Source: JABDMD01 sp965203475 (lineage in GTDB: Bacteria; Pseudomonadota; Gammaproteobacteria; UBA4575). From it: DNA of 64,000 nt. The notes below the pieces were generated by a model that worked only from the letters and a program-made list of their open reading frames with translations, made no database searches and was not told the DNA's origin. Location of the stretch: NCBI GenBank assembly GCA_965203475.1, contig OZ241890.1:310001-374000 (forward strand), in the 5' to 3' direction. The position numbers and the translations under genes were made by a program. Shown piece by piece: positions 8,847-17,906 of this stretch; position 1 is the stretch's first letter; the number at the start of each line of letters is the position of its first letter.

Positions 8847-9308
8847 ATGAAGCTGAGTACCAAGGGTCGTTATGCGGTAACTGCAATGTTTGATATTGCT
8901 TTGCATTATGAGCACGGGCCCGTTTCCTTGTCAGAAATTTCTGAAAGACAGGGGATATCGCTTTCATATCTTGAGCAGCTGTTTACACGTTTGCGTAAAC
9001 AGGGTTTAGTGAAAAGTATACGTGGTCCAGGTGGTGGTTACGTGTTGGCAGTAGATTCTGACGAAATTGCTATCGCGGATGTAATCGATGCTGTAGATGA
9101 AAGTGTGGATACCACGCGTTGTGGTGGCAGTGCTGATTGTCAAAATAATCAACGCTGTTTAACGCATGACTTGTGGTCTAACCTAAGTGATCAGATTCGT
9201 GACTATCTTTCGAACATTACACTTGCGCAAGCTGTAAATGATATGAATGTGCAGAAAGTAGCATACCGTCAAGACCATAAATTAGAACGAGTGGAATTAA
9301 TGCAATAA
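8847..9308 (+). CDS. iscR: Fe-S cluster regulator IscR
   Basis: IscR is an Rrf2-family repressor whose [2Fe-2S] cluster reports cellular Fe-S status. The 153 residues begin with the winged helix 'MKLSTKGRYAVTAMFDIALH' and carry Cys92, Cys98, Cys104 and His107, the four cluster ligands in E. coli IscR, at the same numbers. It is the first gene of the isc operon. An IscR-type site overlaps its promoter, so autoregulation is expected. RBS GAGGT lies before the ATG. Confidence 0.97.
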   Translation: MKLSTKGRYAVTAMFDIALHYEHGPVSLSEISERQGISLSYLEQLFTRLRKQGLVKSIRGPGGGYVLAVDSDEIAIADVIDAVDESVDTTRCGGSADCQNNQRCLTHDLWSNLSDQIRDYLSNITLAQAVNDMNVQKVAYRQDHKLERVELMQ

Positions 9309-9311
9309 AAA

Positions 9312-10547
9312 ATGACTGAAATCATGGAAAATTTAAAACTACCAATTTATCTTGACTATAGTGCAACCACACCGGTGGATGATCGTGTAGCTAAAACCAT
9401 AATGGATTGTCTAACCAAAGATGGTAACTATGGTAATCCAGCTTCACGTAGTCATAGTTTTGGTTGGAGTGCAGAAAAAGCGGTTGAAGAAGCGCGCAAA
9501 CATGTTGCTGACTTAATTAATGCTAATCCAAAGGAAATTATTTGGACCAGTGGCGCAACAGAATCCGATAATTTGGCTATCAAAGGCGCTGCGCATTTTT
9601 ATCAAAAAAATGGCAAACACATTATCACTTGTAAAACTGAGCACAAGGCTGTGTTGGATACTTGTCGACAGCTAGAAAGAGAAGGTTTTGAAGTTACGTA
9701 TATGGAGCCTCAGGATAATGGATTAATTGATTTAGAAGAATTAAAAGCTGCAATAAAAGACGACACAATCCTGGTCTCTATTATGCATGTGAACAATGAA
9801 ATTGGAGTAATCCAAGATATTAAAGGCATTGGTGTAATTACCCGTGAGCGAAAAATTATTTTTCATGTCGATGCGGCACAAAGTCCAGGCAAAGTTGCCA
9901 TCGATGTAGAAGATATGAATGTAGATTTAATGAGTTTGAGTGCACATAAAGTATATGGCCCTAAAGGTATTGGAGCTCTTTATGTGCGTCGTAAGCCACG
10001 GGTTCGAATTGAAGCGCAAATTCATGGCGGAGGCCATGAACGCGGTATGCGTTCTGGAACCTTGCCTACCCATCAAATTGTTGGAATGGGTGAAGCGTTT
10101 AGACTTGCTAAAGAAGAGATGGCATCAGATAACGAACGAATATTAATGTTAAGAAATCGATTACTAAATGGACTAAAAGATATTGAAGAAATTTATATCA
10201 ATGGGGATTTGGAACAACGAATTCCTGGCAACCTCAATGTAAGTTTTAATTTTATTGAAGGTGAAAGTTTAATAATGTCGCTTAAAGACATAGCAGTATC
10301 TTCAGGATCAGCATGTACTAGTGCATCTTTGGAGCCCAGTTATGTATTACGTGCATTAGGCCGAGATGATGAACTTGCGCATAGCTCAATACGATTTACG
10401 ATTGGTCGTTTTACAACGGCGGAAGAGGTCGATTACGCAATTAATTTAATTAAGAATGCAGTAGTTAAATTGCGTGATCTTTCACCTTTGTGGGAAATGC
10501 ATAAGGAAGGTGTTGATCTTAAATCAGTGGAATGGGCTGCGCATTAA
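9312..10547 (+). CDS. iscS: Cysteine desulfurase IscS
   Basis: IscS is a PLP enzyme that takes sulfur from cysteine and passes a persulfide to IscU and to tRNA thiolation proteins. The 411 residues include 'PIYLDYSATTPVD', the PLP-lysine region 'SLSAHKVYGPKG', and the mobile Cys loop 'SSGSACTSASLEPSYVL'. Family length is about 404, so the first ATG may add a few residues; a second in-frame ATG at 9324 is an alternative start. It begins 3 bases after iscR. Confidence 0.97.
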   Translation: MTEIMENLKLPIYLDYSATTPVDDRVAKTIMDCLTKDGNYGNPASRSHSFGWSAEKAVEEARKHVADLINANPKEIIWTSGATESDNLAIKGAAHFYQKNGKHIITCKTEHKAVLDTCRQLEREGFEVTYMEPQDNGLIDLEELKAAIKDDTILVSIMHVNNEIGVIQDIKGIGVITRERKIIFHVDAAQSPGKVAIDVEDMNVDLMSLSAHKVYGPKGIGALYVRRKPRVRIEAQIHGGGHERGMRSGTLPTHQIVGMGEAFRLAKEEMASDNERILMLRNRLLNGLKDIEEIYINGDLEQRIPGNLNVSFNFIEGESLIMSLKDIAVSSGSACTSASLEPSYVLRALGRDDELAHSSIRFTIGRFTTAEEVDYAINLIKNAVVKLRDLSPLWEMHKEGVDLKSVEWAAH

Positions 10548-10605
10548 ATTATTTAAATAAAAAACTTATAAATTAAATATGGATTGTAATTAGGAGACGA
10601 TAACC

Positions 10606-11010
10606 ATGGCATACAGTGACAAAGTACTAGATCACTACGAAAATCCTCGTAATGTGGGCGCACTTGATAAAGAAAACCCAAATGTAGGTACCGGCATGGT
10701 CGGTGCACCTGCGTGTGGTGATGTAATGAAACTACAAATCAAGGTAGATGATAATGGTGTAATTGAAGACGCCAAATTTAAAACCTATGGATGTGGTTCA
10801 GCGATTGCTTCCTCCAGTCTTTTAACAGAATGGGTTAAAGGTAAAACCTTGGAGCAGGCAAGCGAGATTAAAAACAGTGATATTGCGGAAGAGCTGGCAT
10901 TACCGCCCGTGAAAATTCATTGCTCTGTATTAGCAGAGGATGCAATTAAAGCAGCCATTAGCGATTTAAAAACCAAGGCTGAAGGTTCTGGGCAAAAGAA
11001 AATTGCTTAA
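10606..11010 (+). CDS. iscU: Fe-S cluster scaffold IscU
   Basis: IscU is the scaffold on which a [2Fe-2S] cluster is built before HscBA-assisted transfer. The 134-residue protein has Cys37, Asp39, Cys63, His105 and Cys106 in conserved places and the HscA-recognition motif LPPVK (99-103). RBS AGGAGA precedes the ATG. It is the third gene of the isc operon. Confidence 0.97.
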   Translation: MAYSDKVLDHYENPRNVGALDKENPNVGTGMVGAPACGDVMKLQIKVDDNGVIEDAKFKTYGCGSAIASSSLLTEWVKGKTLEQASEIKNSDIAEELALPPVKIHCSVLAEDAIKAAISDLKTKAEGSGQKKIA

Positions 11011-11042
11011 AACTTATTGAAGTAAAATTAAGGAATAATTTT

Positions 11043-11366
11043 ATGTCAATTTCACTTACAGATAGTGCGGCGCAACATGTAAAAAGTTATCTCGAAAAAC
11101 GAGGTAAAGGAGTTGGTGTGCGTCTAGGAGTGAAAACAACAGGTTGCTCAGGTATGGCTTATACCATTGAATTCGCAGACCAGGTTGAAGATGAAGATCA
11201 TGTTTTTGAAGAAAAAGGAATAAAGGTTATCGTCAACCCTAAAAGCATGGTTTATTTGAGCGGAACAGAACTTGATTTTACACGCGAAGGTTTGAATGAA
11301 GGATTTAAATTTACAAATCCCAATGAAAAAGAGCGTTGTGGCTGCGGGGAAAGCTTCAGCGTTTGA
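11043..11366 (+). CDS. iscA: Fe-S cluster assembly protein IscA
   Basis: IscA is an A-type carrier that helps deliver clusters, chiefly for [4Fe-4S] assembly. At 107 residues it matches E. coli IscA and keeps the three cysteines Cys35, Cys99 and Cys101 ('TTGCSGMAY' and 'RCGCGESF'). It sits between iscU and hscB. The related carrier gene erpA is elsewhere in the window (60444-60809). Confidence 0.97.
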   Translation: MSISLTDSAAQHVKSYLEKRGKGVGVRLGVKTTGCSGMAYTIEFADQVEDEDHVFEEKGIKVIVNPKSMVYLSGTELDFTREGLNEGFKFTNPNEKERCGCGESFSV

Positions 11367-11413
11367 TCATGTACTCCTTCAACAATAGTCTCTTTCTTAT
11401 TTAAATAAATAAT

Positions 11414-11956
11414 ATGAACATTGATCTAACTCGAAATTACTTCGAGTTGTTTTCCTTTCCTATAGGTTTTGAAATTAACCAAGATTTATTAGCGGAAAAA
11501 TATCGCGAGTTACAAACTGCTTTACATCCAGATCGATTCGCGGATGCGAGTGATCAAGAAAGACGAATTTCTGTGCAAACCACAGCTTATGTAAACGAAG
11601 CATATACTACGCTAAAAAGCGATCTGAAGCGTGCGCACTACTTATTAACTTTAAACAACATTGAAGTAAATGCAGATACTGAAACCTCCAGTGATGCGGA
11701 GTTTTTGATGCAGCAGATGGAGCTTCATGAACGTGTGGAAAATATAGAGAACATGTCAGATCCATTGCAAGCCTTGTCTGAGTTGCATGCAGATATCAAT
11801 CAACAACAGGAAAATTTGTCGCAACGATTTGCAGGTGAATTTAAAAATAATGATTTACAGGCAGCAAAAGATACGGCGCTAAAGTTGCAGTTTTTTAATC
11901 GTTTGAGAAATTCTATTAAGAAAAAACAAGAAATAATTGAAGAAGAGCTTTTATAG
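11414..11956 (+). CDS. hscB: Fe-S protein assembly co-chaperone HscB
   Basis: HscB is a J-domain co-chaperone that brings IscU to HscA and stimulates its ATPase. The 180 residues include the HPD motif at 38-40 in an N-terminal J-domain and an acidic, Gln-rich C-terminal helical domain that binds IscU. It precedes hscA by two bases, so coupled translation is likely. Confidence 0.95.
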   Translation: MNIDLTRNYFELFSFPIGFEINQDLLAEKYRELQTALHPDRFADASDQERRISVQTTAYVNEAYTTLKSDLKRAHYLLTLNNIEVNADTETSSDAEFLMQQMELHERVENIENMSDPLQALSELHADINQQQENLSQRFAGEFKNNDLQAAKDTALKLQFFNRLRNSIKKKQEIIEEELL

Positions 11957-11958
11957 TT

Positions 11959-13833
11959 ATGGCCTTATTGCAAATTGCGGAACCAGGGCAATCAACGGCA
12001 CCGCATGAACATCGCTTATCCGCTGGAATTGATCTGGGCACCACTAACTCGTTAGTGGCCACAGTTAAAAGTGGTGTCGCTCAAACTATTGTTGGTGAAT
12101 CGGGGACATCGATACTGCCTTCTGTAGTTCGCTACCTAGAAAATGGCGACATTGTCGTTGGGCAGCAAGCACTACAACATGCTACAAGTGACCCGATCAA
12201 TACGCTAGCCTCAATCAAACGCTTAATGGGTCGTTCAATAAATGATTTATCGACCTTAGATGGCTATCTGCCTTATGAATTCGTGAATGACAATAATAAT
12301 GTTCCACGTATTCAAACAAGCTCTGTCAATGTAACAGCTATGGAAGTTTCCGCTGAGATTTTACGAACTTTACGTGAGCGCGCAGAACTAAGCCTCGGCG
12401 GCGAACTAAGGGGAGTGGTGATTACAGTGCCAGCCTATTTTGATGACGCACAACGACAAGCCACCAAAGATGCTGCCAAATTAGCTGGCCTTCATGTCTA
12501 CCGCTTACTAAATGAACCAACAGCCGCGGCAGTCGCCTATGGGCTGGATCAAGAAGCGGAAGGGGTTACCGCTGTTTATGATTTAGGGGGAGGTACCTTT
12601 GATATCTCCGTACTCAGACTGCAAAAAGGTGTATTTGAGGTGTTATCCACTGGCGGTGATACCGCATTGGGCGGAGATGATTTTGATCGGGAAATTGCAC
12701 ACTGGATTATTAAACAGGCAAATCTAAATTTAGGTAATGACCATAAATTAATACGTCGTTTGATGACGGAAGCACGGAGAGTAAAAGAAGAATTAACGAA
12801 TTCTGATGAGGTTTCTGTCAGTGTTGAAATAGAAAATCATGAAACTTTTACAACAAAACTAAACAGAAAAAAGTTTGAAAATTTAATACATGATTTAGTG
12901 AAGAAAACCATCATATGGTCTACTAAAACATTACGTGCAGCTGATTTAACTGTGGATGATGTACAACATATTGTAATGGTGGGCGGTTCAACACGAGTGC
13001 CTTATGTAAGAGAGCAAATAGAAACTTTTTTTGGCAAACCACCCCTGATTGAAATTGATCCTGATCATGTAGTAGCGCTAGGAGCAGCACATCAAGCTAA
13101 TATTCTCGTGGGCAATAATCCTGACAATCAAATGTTGTTATTAGATGTATTGCCTTTATCGCTTGGTATAGAAACGATGGGTAATTTGGTCGAAAAAATT
13201 ATCGACCGTAATACGGCAATTCCGGTTACCAAAGCGCAAAAATTTACTACATTCAAGGATGGACAAACCGCAATGCGTATACATGTGTTGCAGGGTGAGC
13301 GTGATAAAGTTGTTGATTGTCGCTCACTTGCAACGTTTGATTTAACAGGTATACCACCCATGGTGGCAGGTGCGGCACAAATTCAAGTGACGTATCAAGT
13401 GGATGCAGATGGGTTGCTAAGTGTAAGTGCAGAAGAATTGAGTAGCGGAGTTCAGGCTAGTGTTGAAGTTAAGCCCAGTTATGGGTTAACGGATAGCGAA
13501 ATAGAATCTATGTTAAAAGATTCCTTTGCACATGCCGAAGAAGATATGCATGCACGGGCATTAGCTGAACAACAGGTAGATGCTGATCGTGTATTGGAGG
13601 CACTTGACTCTGCACTCGCTAAAGATGGAGATATGCTGTTGTCTGAAGAAGAGCGTAAAGCCATTGAAGCTTGCCGGCAGAATTTAATTCGGACACGAGC
13701 CGGACAAGATGAAGAGCTAATTAAGACAGCGATTAAGAGTTTGGAAGCTCAAAGTGAAGAGTACATTGCACGACGTATGAATCGAAGCGTGCAAAATTTA
13801 ATGCAAGGGCACCGAGTCGAAGAATTTGAGTGA
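11959..13833 (+). CDS. hscA: Fe-S assembly chaperone HscA (Hsp70 family)
   Basis: HscA is a specialised Hsp70 that binds the LPPVK loop of IscU and drives cluster release. The 624-residue protein has 'GIDLGTTNSLVA', 'YDLGGGTFDISVL' and 'MVGGSTRVPYVREQI' in the ATPase domain, followed by a substrate domain and helical lid. Length is close to E. coli HscA (616). The fdx start lies just downstream. Confidence 0.97.
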   Translation: MALLQIAEPGQSTAPHEHRLSAGIDLGTTNSLVATVKSGVAQTIVGESGTSILPSVVRYLENGDIVVGQQALQHATSDPINTLASIKRLMGRSINDLSTLDGYLPYEFVNDNNNVPRIQTSSVNVTAMEVSAEILRTLRERAELSLGGELRGVVITVPAYFDDAQRQATKDAAKLAGLHVYRLLNEPTAAAVAYGLDQEAEGVTAVYDLGGGTFDISVLRLQKGVFEVLSTGGDTALGGDDFDREIAHWIIKQANLNLGNDHKLIRRLMTEARRVKEELTNSDEVSVSVEIENHETFTTKLNRKKFENLIHDLVKKTIIWSTKTLRAADLTVDDVQHIVMVGGSTRVPYVREQIETFFGKPPLIEIDPDHVVALGAAHQANILVGNNPDNQMLLLDVLPLSLGIETMGNLVEKIIDRNTAIPVTKAQKFTTFKDGQTAMRIHVLQGERDKVVDCRSLATFDLTGIPPMVAGAAQIQVTYQVDADGLLSVSAEELSSGVQASVEVKPSYGLTDSEIESMLKDSFAHAEEDMHARALAEQQVDADRVLEALDSALAKDGDMLLSEEERKAIEACRQNLIRTRAGQDEELIKTAIKSLEAQSEEYIARRMNRSVQNLMQGHRVEEFE

Positions 13834-13838
13834 TATTC

Positions 13839-14177
13839 ATGCCAAAGATTACGATATTGCCACATGCCGAAATTTGTCCTGAAGGTGCTGAGTTTGAGGT
13901 AGATCCAGGAATCAGTATTTGTGATGCAGCCCTGTCTCAGCAAATCGAGATTGAACATGCGTGTGAGAAGTCCTGTGCCTGTACCACCTGCCATGTATAT
14001 GTACGTGAGGGCTTGGATTCTTTGCCAGAAGCCGAGGAAAATGAGGAAGATTATCTGGATAAAGCCTGGGGCTTGGAGCCAGATTCTCGTTTGAGCTGTC
14101 AAGCTATGGTGAGTACAGAGGATTTAGTGATTGAAATTCCAAGGTATACCATCAACATGGTGTCCGAGAATCATTAA
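13839..14177 (+). CDS. fdx: ISC-system [2Fe-2S] ferredoxin
   Basis: Adrenodoxin-type ferredoxin that supplies electrons during cluster assembly. I chose the ATG at 13839 over a GTG nine bases upstream because the resulting 'MPKITILPHAEICPEG' matches the family N-terminus. The 112 residues contain the ligands Cys42, Cys48, Cys51 and Cys87 ('CACTTC' and 'SRLSCQAM'), with an extra Cys46. The alternative start would overlap the hscA stop. Confidence 0.96.
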   Translation: MPKITILPHAEICPEGAEFEVDPGISICDAALSQQIEIEHACEKSCACTTCHVYVREGLDSLPEAEENEEDYLDKAWGLEPDSRLSCQAMVSTEDLVIEIPRYTINMVSENH

Positions 14178-14237
14178 TTGAATAATTAACGTAATAACAA
14201 GTTTGTATTAATTAAATCAACTATTTAGGAGTTTCAC

Positions 14238-14438
14238 ATGCAACTAAAATGGACCGATTCATTGGAAATTGCAATTGCTTTGGATGAAGCCCATCCCGAT
14301 GTGGATCCACAATTTATTCGATTTACAGATTTACACGCCTGGATTTGCGCCTTGGAAGAGTTTAACGATGATCCAGAGTCTTCCAATGAAAAAATTTTAG
14401 AAGCGATACAAATGGCCTGGATAGATGAGCGTGATTGA
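14238..14438 (+). CDS. iscX: Fe-S assembly protein IscX
   Basis: A 66-residue acidic protein matching IscX (YfhJ), with 'LKWTDSLEIAIALDEAHPDVDP', 'RFTDLHAWI', and the C-terminal 'EKILEAIQMAWIDE'. IscX binds IscS and iron and modulates cysteine desulfurase activity. RBS AGGAG precedes the ATG. It closes the isc operon as in E. coli. The next gene, ndk, starts 200 bases later; I see no strong terminator or other gene in that gap. Confidence 0.95.
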   Translation: MQLKWTDSLEIAIALDEAHPDVDPQFIRFTDLHAWICALEEFNDDPESSNEKILEAIQMAWIDERD

Positions 14439-14637
14439 TACCTAATTTTGCAGTTTTATAATATCTGACAATTGGCATTTTTCACATCCTACCCGAGCCT
14501 CACCAAACATTGCTTCCCATGGCTTGCAGGGAGTAGAATTCACTGAAAAGTCAGGGAAAAATACGGATAAATCAAACCGTAACCATTATTACTTAGAAAT
14601 CATATTAGATCATAAATTGGATAGGAGCTAAGGGCGC

Positions 14638-15069
14638 ATGGCAATGGAGCGCACGTTGTCCATCATTAAACCTGATGCAGTGCAACAAAATGTTATTGGA
14701 AATATACAAGCGCAAATAGAAGCAGCAGGTTTATCCATCATTGCTGTGAAGATGACAAGGCTTAGTAAAAAACAAGCCGCTGATTTTTATGAGATTCATA
14801 AAGATAAAGACTTTTATGATTATTTAATTGAATTCATGACTTCGGGCCCTGCAATTGTTCAAGTACTTGAAGGTGATAATGCAATTAAACGCTATCGAAA
14901 AGTTATGGGTGCAACCATGTTTGGAAAAGCAGAACCCGGAACAATAAGAAAAAAATATGCAACTTCAAATGCGCACAATGCAGTACATGGTTCAGACTCT
15001 ACTGAAAACGCAGAGCGTGAAATTAATTTTTTTTTCCCACAACGACAAATTTACTCCCGCAATAAATAA
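14638..15069 (+). CDS. ndk: Nucleoside diphosphate kinase
   Basis: Ndk balances nucleoside triphosphate pools by transferring a phosphate through a histidine. The 143 residues show 'ERTLSIIKPDAVQQN' and the active-site 'NAVHGSDS' (His117). Length is family-typical. RBS AGGAG lies upstream. It begins the conserved run ndk-rlmN-pilW-rodZ-hisS. Confidence 0.97.
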   Translation: MAMERTLSIIKPDAVQQNVIGNIQAQIEAAGLSIIAVKMTRLSKKQAADFYEIHKDKDFYDYLIEFMTSGPAIVQVLEGDNAIKRYRKVMGATMFGKAEPGTIRKKYATSNAHNAVHGSDSTENAEREINFFFPQRQIYSRNK

Positions 15070-15071
15070 TA

Positions 15072-16217
15072 ATGATTAAACAAGAAGGAAAAATGAATCA
15101 AGATTTGATGGGCATGCCACATCACGATCTTGAAAATTATTTTTCTTTGCTTCATGAAAAACCATTTAGGGCTACTCAATTGATGAAGTGGGTGCACCAG
15201 CATGGAATTACGGACTATGCGCAGATGTCTAATCTGAGCAAATCCCTTCGAGAATTGCTTAAAAATCTGTCAAATATTCATATTCCTAGGGTACTGAAAG
15301 ATGATTTATCCAAGGATGGCACTCGTAAATGGCTGCTGGAAATTGATGATAGTAATGCTGTCGAAACTGTATACATTCCAGAAGAAGGGCGCGGTACATT
15401 GTGTGTGTCATCGCAAGCAGGTTGTGCATTGGACTGCACTTTTTGTGCAACAGCCAGACAAGGCTTTGCTGGAAATTTAACTTCTGCACAGATTGTTGCG
15501 CAACTTTGGTTCGCAGAACATCAGCTAAGAAAAGATTTAAACAAACATCGCGTTATCAGCAATGTAGTGTTTATGGGTATGGGTGAACCATTAGCGAATT
15601 ATGAAAATGTTGTGCGCGCCATACAAATAATGATGGATGATAATGCATATGGTCTGGGTAAAAGAAAAGTAACTGTTAGCACTTCGGGTATTGTGCCTAA
15701 AATTGATAAATTACGTGAAGTGCTTGATGTGAGCCTTGCGGTTTCATTGCATGCACCTAATGATGAATTACGCAATCAATTAGTGCCCCTTAATCGACGC
15801 TATCCAATACATGAGTTAATTGCAGCTTGTCATCGATTTGTAAAAGATAAAAGTCGTAAGCATACCGTCACATTTGAATATGTGATGCTGCGGGATGTAA
15901 ATGATTCACCTATACATGCCAAACAATTGGCGAGTTTGCTGCGGCCATTGCCGGCTAAAGTAAATCTGATCCCTTTTAATGGTTTTCCACAGTCTGGATA
16001 TGACCGCTCCAGCGATGAGTCGATTGCAAAATTTAGCGATATCTTACAGCGATCGGGGTTAACCACGATCACTAGAAGGCCCAGAGGAGAGGATATTGCG
16101 GCCGCATGTGGCCAGTTAGCCGGTGATATTACCGACATTATAGGGCGGGGGCGCCATTTTGATAAATTATATGCTAAAGAGTTGCTGAATATAAAAGTGG
16201 AGGCAGTATGCGCCTAG
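15072..16217 (+). CDS. rlmN: Dual-specificity rRNA/tRNA adenine-C2 methyltransferase RlmN
   Basis: Radical SAM enzyme that methylates A2503 of 23S rRNA and A37 of several tRNAs. The 381 residues carry the CxxxCxxC cluster motif at Cys118, Cys122 and Cys125 ('CALDCTFCATARQGF'), 'VFMGMGEPLANYENV', and a C-terminal catalytic region with 'RGEDIAAACGQL'. It starts two bases after ndk; an internal ATG seven codons in is an alternative. The 3' end overlaps pilW by ten bases. Confidence 0.97.
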   Translation: MIKQEGKMNQDLMGMPHHDLENYFSLLHEKPFRATQLMKWVHQHGITDYAQMSNLSKSLRELLKNLSNIHIPRVLKDDLSKDGTRKWLLEIDDSNAVETVYIPEEGRGTLCVSSQAGCALDCTFCATARQGFAGNLTSAQIVAQLWFAEHQLRKDLNKHRVISNVVFMGMGEPLANYENVVRAIQIMMDDNAYGLGKRKVTVSTSGIVPKIDKLREVLDVSLAVSLHAPNDELRNQLVPLNRRYPIHELIAACHRFVKDKSRKHTVTFEYVMLRDVNDSPIHAKQLASLLRPLPAKVNLIPFNGFPQSGYDRSSDESIAKFSDILQRSGLTTITRRPRGEDIAAACGQLAGDITDIIGRGRHFDKLYAKELLNIKVEAVCA

Positions 16218-16990
16218 GATTTCGAGAGTTTATAAGCATCAGCGTCATGGTTTTTTGGCTGGCTGCCTGTACCACAGTCACTGAACCTGCCCTTACAAAT
16301 CAAGATAGCCAAACCGCTGCCGGGATTAATGTTCAACTTGGGGTCAATTATTTACAGCAGGGTGATTTAGAACAAGCGGACCTGAAGTTGCGTAAAGCTT
16401 TAAAACAAGATCCCCATTCTTCAACAGCACATTGGGTATTTGCTTTGTTACAGGAAAGATTGGGTGAAAATGAAACGGCAGAAAAACATTATCGCAAAGC
16501 CATTTCGTTGGATAAAAATGATTCCAGAGCGCATAACAACTATGGAACATTTCTATGTAATCAAGACCGAATTGATGAAGCAGAAAAAGAATTCTTAACT
16601 GCAATTGATAATCCTTTATATGCACAAGCTGATTCTGCATTTGTAAATGCAGGAATCTGTGTGTTGAAAATTCCTGATGAGAATAAAGCCGAAAAATACT
16701 TTCAAGAGGCGTTGACCATTAACCCACGTCATCGTGGTGCACTTTATCAAATGGGTCGTCTTGCATTTCAGCGTAAGAATTATGAAGAGGCGTCTTACTA
16801 TATTCAGCAGTATGAACAGTATGGGAGACATAATTCAGAGTCTTTATGGTTAGCGTATCAATCTGAAATAAATTTAGGCAATAAAGGAAGAGCAGATGAT
16901 TATGCGCATCAGTTAAAACGTTCTTTTCCATCTTCCCGTGAAGCAAGATTATTAGCAGAGTCTTATTGGAATGCAGGAAAATCAAACTAA
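16208..16990 (+). CDS. pilW: Type IV pilus biogenesis/stability lipoprotein PilW (PilF)
   Basis: PilW/PilF is an outer-membrane lipoprotein with TPRs that helps the secretin PilQ multimerise. The 260 residues begin with a signal peptide and lipobox 'LAAC' (Cys near 21) and continue with several TPR units such as 'AHWVFALLQERLGENETAEKH' and 'ALYQMGRLAFQRKNYEEAS'. The gene overlaps both neighbours (10 bases with rlmN, 20 with rodZ). The rlmN-pilW-rodZ order is typical of many Gammaproteobacteria with type IV pili. Confidence 0.9.
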   Translation: MRLGFREFISISVMVFWLAACTTVTEPALTNQDSQTAAGINVQLGVNYLQQGDLEQADLKLRKALKQDPHSSTAHWVFALLQERLGENETAEKHYRKAISLDKNDSRAHNNYGTFLCNQDRIDEAEKEFLTAIDNPLYAQADSAFVNAGICVLKIPDENKAEKYFQEALTINPRHRGALYQMGRLAFQRKNYEEASYYIQQYEQYGRHNSESLWLAYQSEINLGNKGRADDYAHQLKRSFPSSREARLLAESYWNAGKSN

Positions 16991-17885
16991 CAATACTGAA
17001 CAAAGTTCAATGACTACTGATCACATTAGTATTGGTGAGATGTTAGTACATGCACGTAATCGTGCTGCGCTGGGACAGGGAGATTTGGCGGAACAAATTA
17101 ACCTGCCACTCCGATCTATTCAGGCGCTAGAAAATGATGAATTTGATCTGTTGCCTGAATCTACATTTGTTCGTGGTTATCTAAGAAACTATGCCAGGGC
17201 CGTTGGTATGGATCCTGAGCATGTAATCGATACTTATAATAAACAATATTACGTAGAACCTGAAATTGTTGTCACTCCTGGTAAGAAATTAAGTTACGAC
17301 CCCGCCATTGTATGGAGTACAGTCGCAGTGTTTACCATTCTTACAGGGTTGATGATTACCTGGTGGTTTGATTCTTCCATATCCGAGATTCAGCAAGAAA
17401 ATAGTAGTATTGCGAGTGTAACGAATGCTACCCAAACCAAAGAACAAACAAAAACAGTTGTCGATACTTCTCAAGTTGAAGAGCCCAAGGTGATTAATGC
17501 TAGTGAATCAGAACCCTATCCTGCAGAAGCGGAGCAGGTGTTAACAAAATCTACTTTGGAGCATCCAGAACTCGAGCAGGCATTACAGGAGCAGTCAAAT
17601 AGCCCAAATTTACTCAGCATGAATCAAGAAGTAGACGTGTTAACCGTTACTTATGTCGAAAAAAGCTGGACTGAGATTCGGGATGCAGACTCAAAAACTC
17701 TCATGCAAGGTTTAATCGAACCTGGAGTCGTGAGAAACTTAAATGGAAAGGCTCCATTTGAGATCTTTTTAGGCAATTCGCCAGGTGTAGTTATAGAAGT
17801 AAACGGGCAATTTTTTGATCATTCCGAATATAATAGGAGTAATCGAACTGCACGTTTTCAGGTATCTGCACACTCAATTAATTAA
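16971..17885 (+). CDS. rodZ: Cytoskeleton protein RodZ
   Basis: RodZ links MreB filaments to the elongation machinery. The 304 residues show a cytoplasmic helix-turn-helix domain (about 20-85, 'IGEMLVHARNRAALGQGDLA' and 'TFVRGYLRNYAR'), one membrane helix (about 112-130), a Gln/Glu-rich periplasmic linker, and a C-terminal DUF4115 domain with 'SWTEIRDADSKTLMQGLIEPG'. The start at 16971 lies inside pilW; ATG 17010 is an alternative. hisS follows directly, without the intervening ispG seen in E. coli. Confidence 0.92.
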   Translation: MQENQTNNTEQSSMTTDHISIGEMLVHARNRAALGQGDLAEQINLPLRSIQALENDEFDLLPESTFVRGYLRNYARAVGMDPEHVIDTYNKQYYVEPEIVVTPGKKLSYDPAIVWSTVAVFTILTGLMITWWFDSSISEIQQENSSIASVTNATQTKEQTKTVVDTSQVEEPKVINASESEPYPAEAEQVLTKSTLEHPELEQALQEQSNSPNLLSMNQEVDVLTVTYVEKSWTEIRDADSKTLMQGLIEPGVVRNLNGKAPFEIFLGNSPGVVIEVNGQFFDHSEYNRSNRTARFQVSAHSIN

Positions 17886-17906
17886 GCCACAATAATAATC
17901 AAATAA

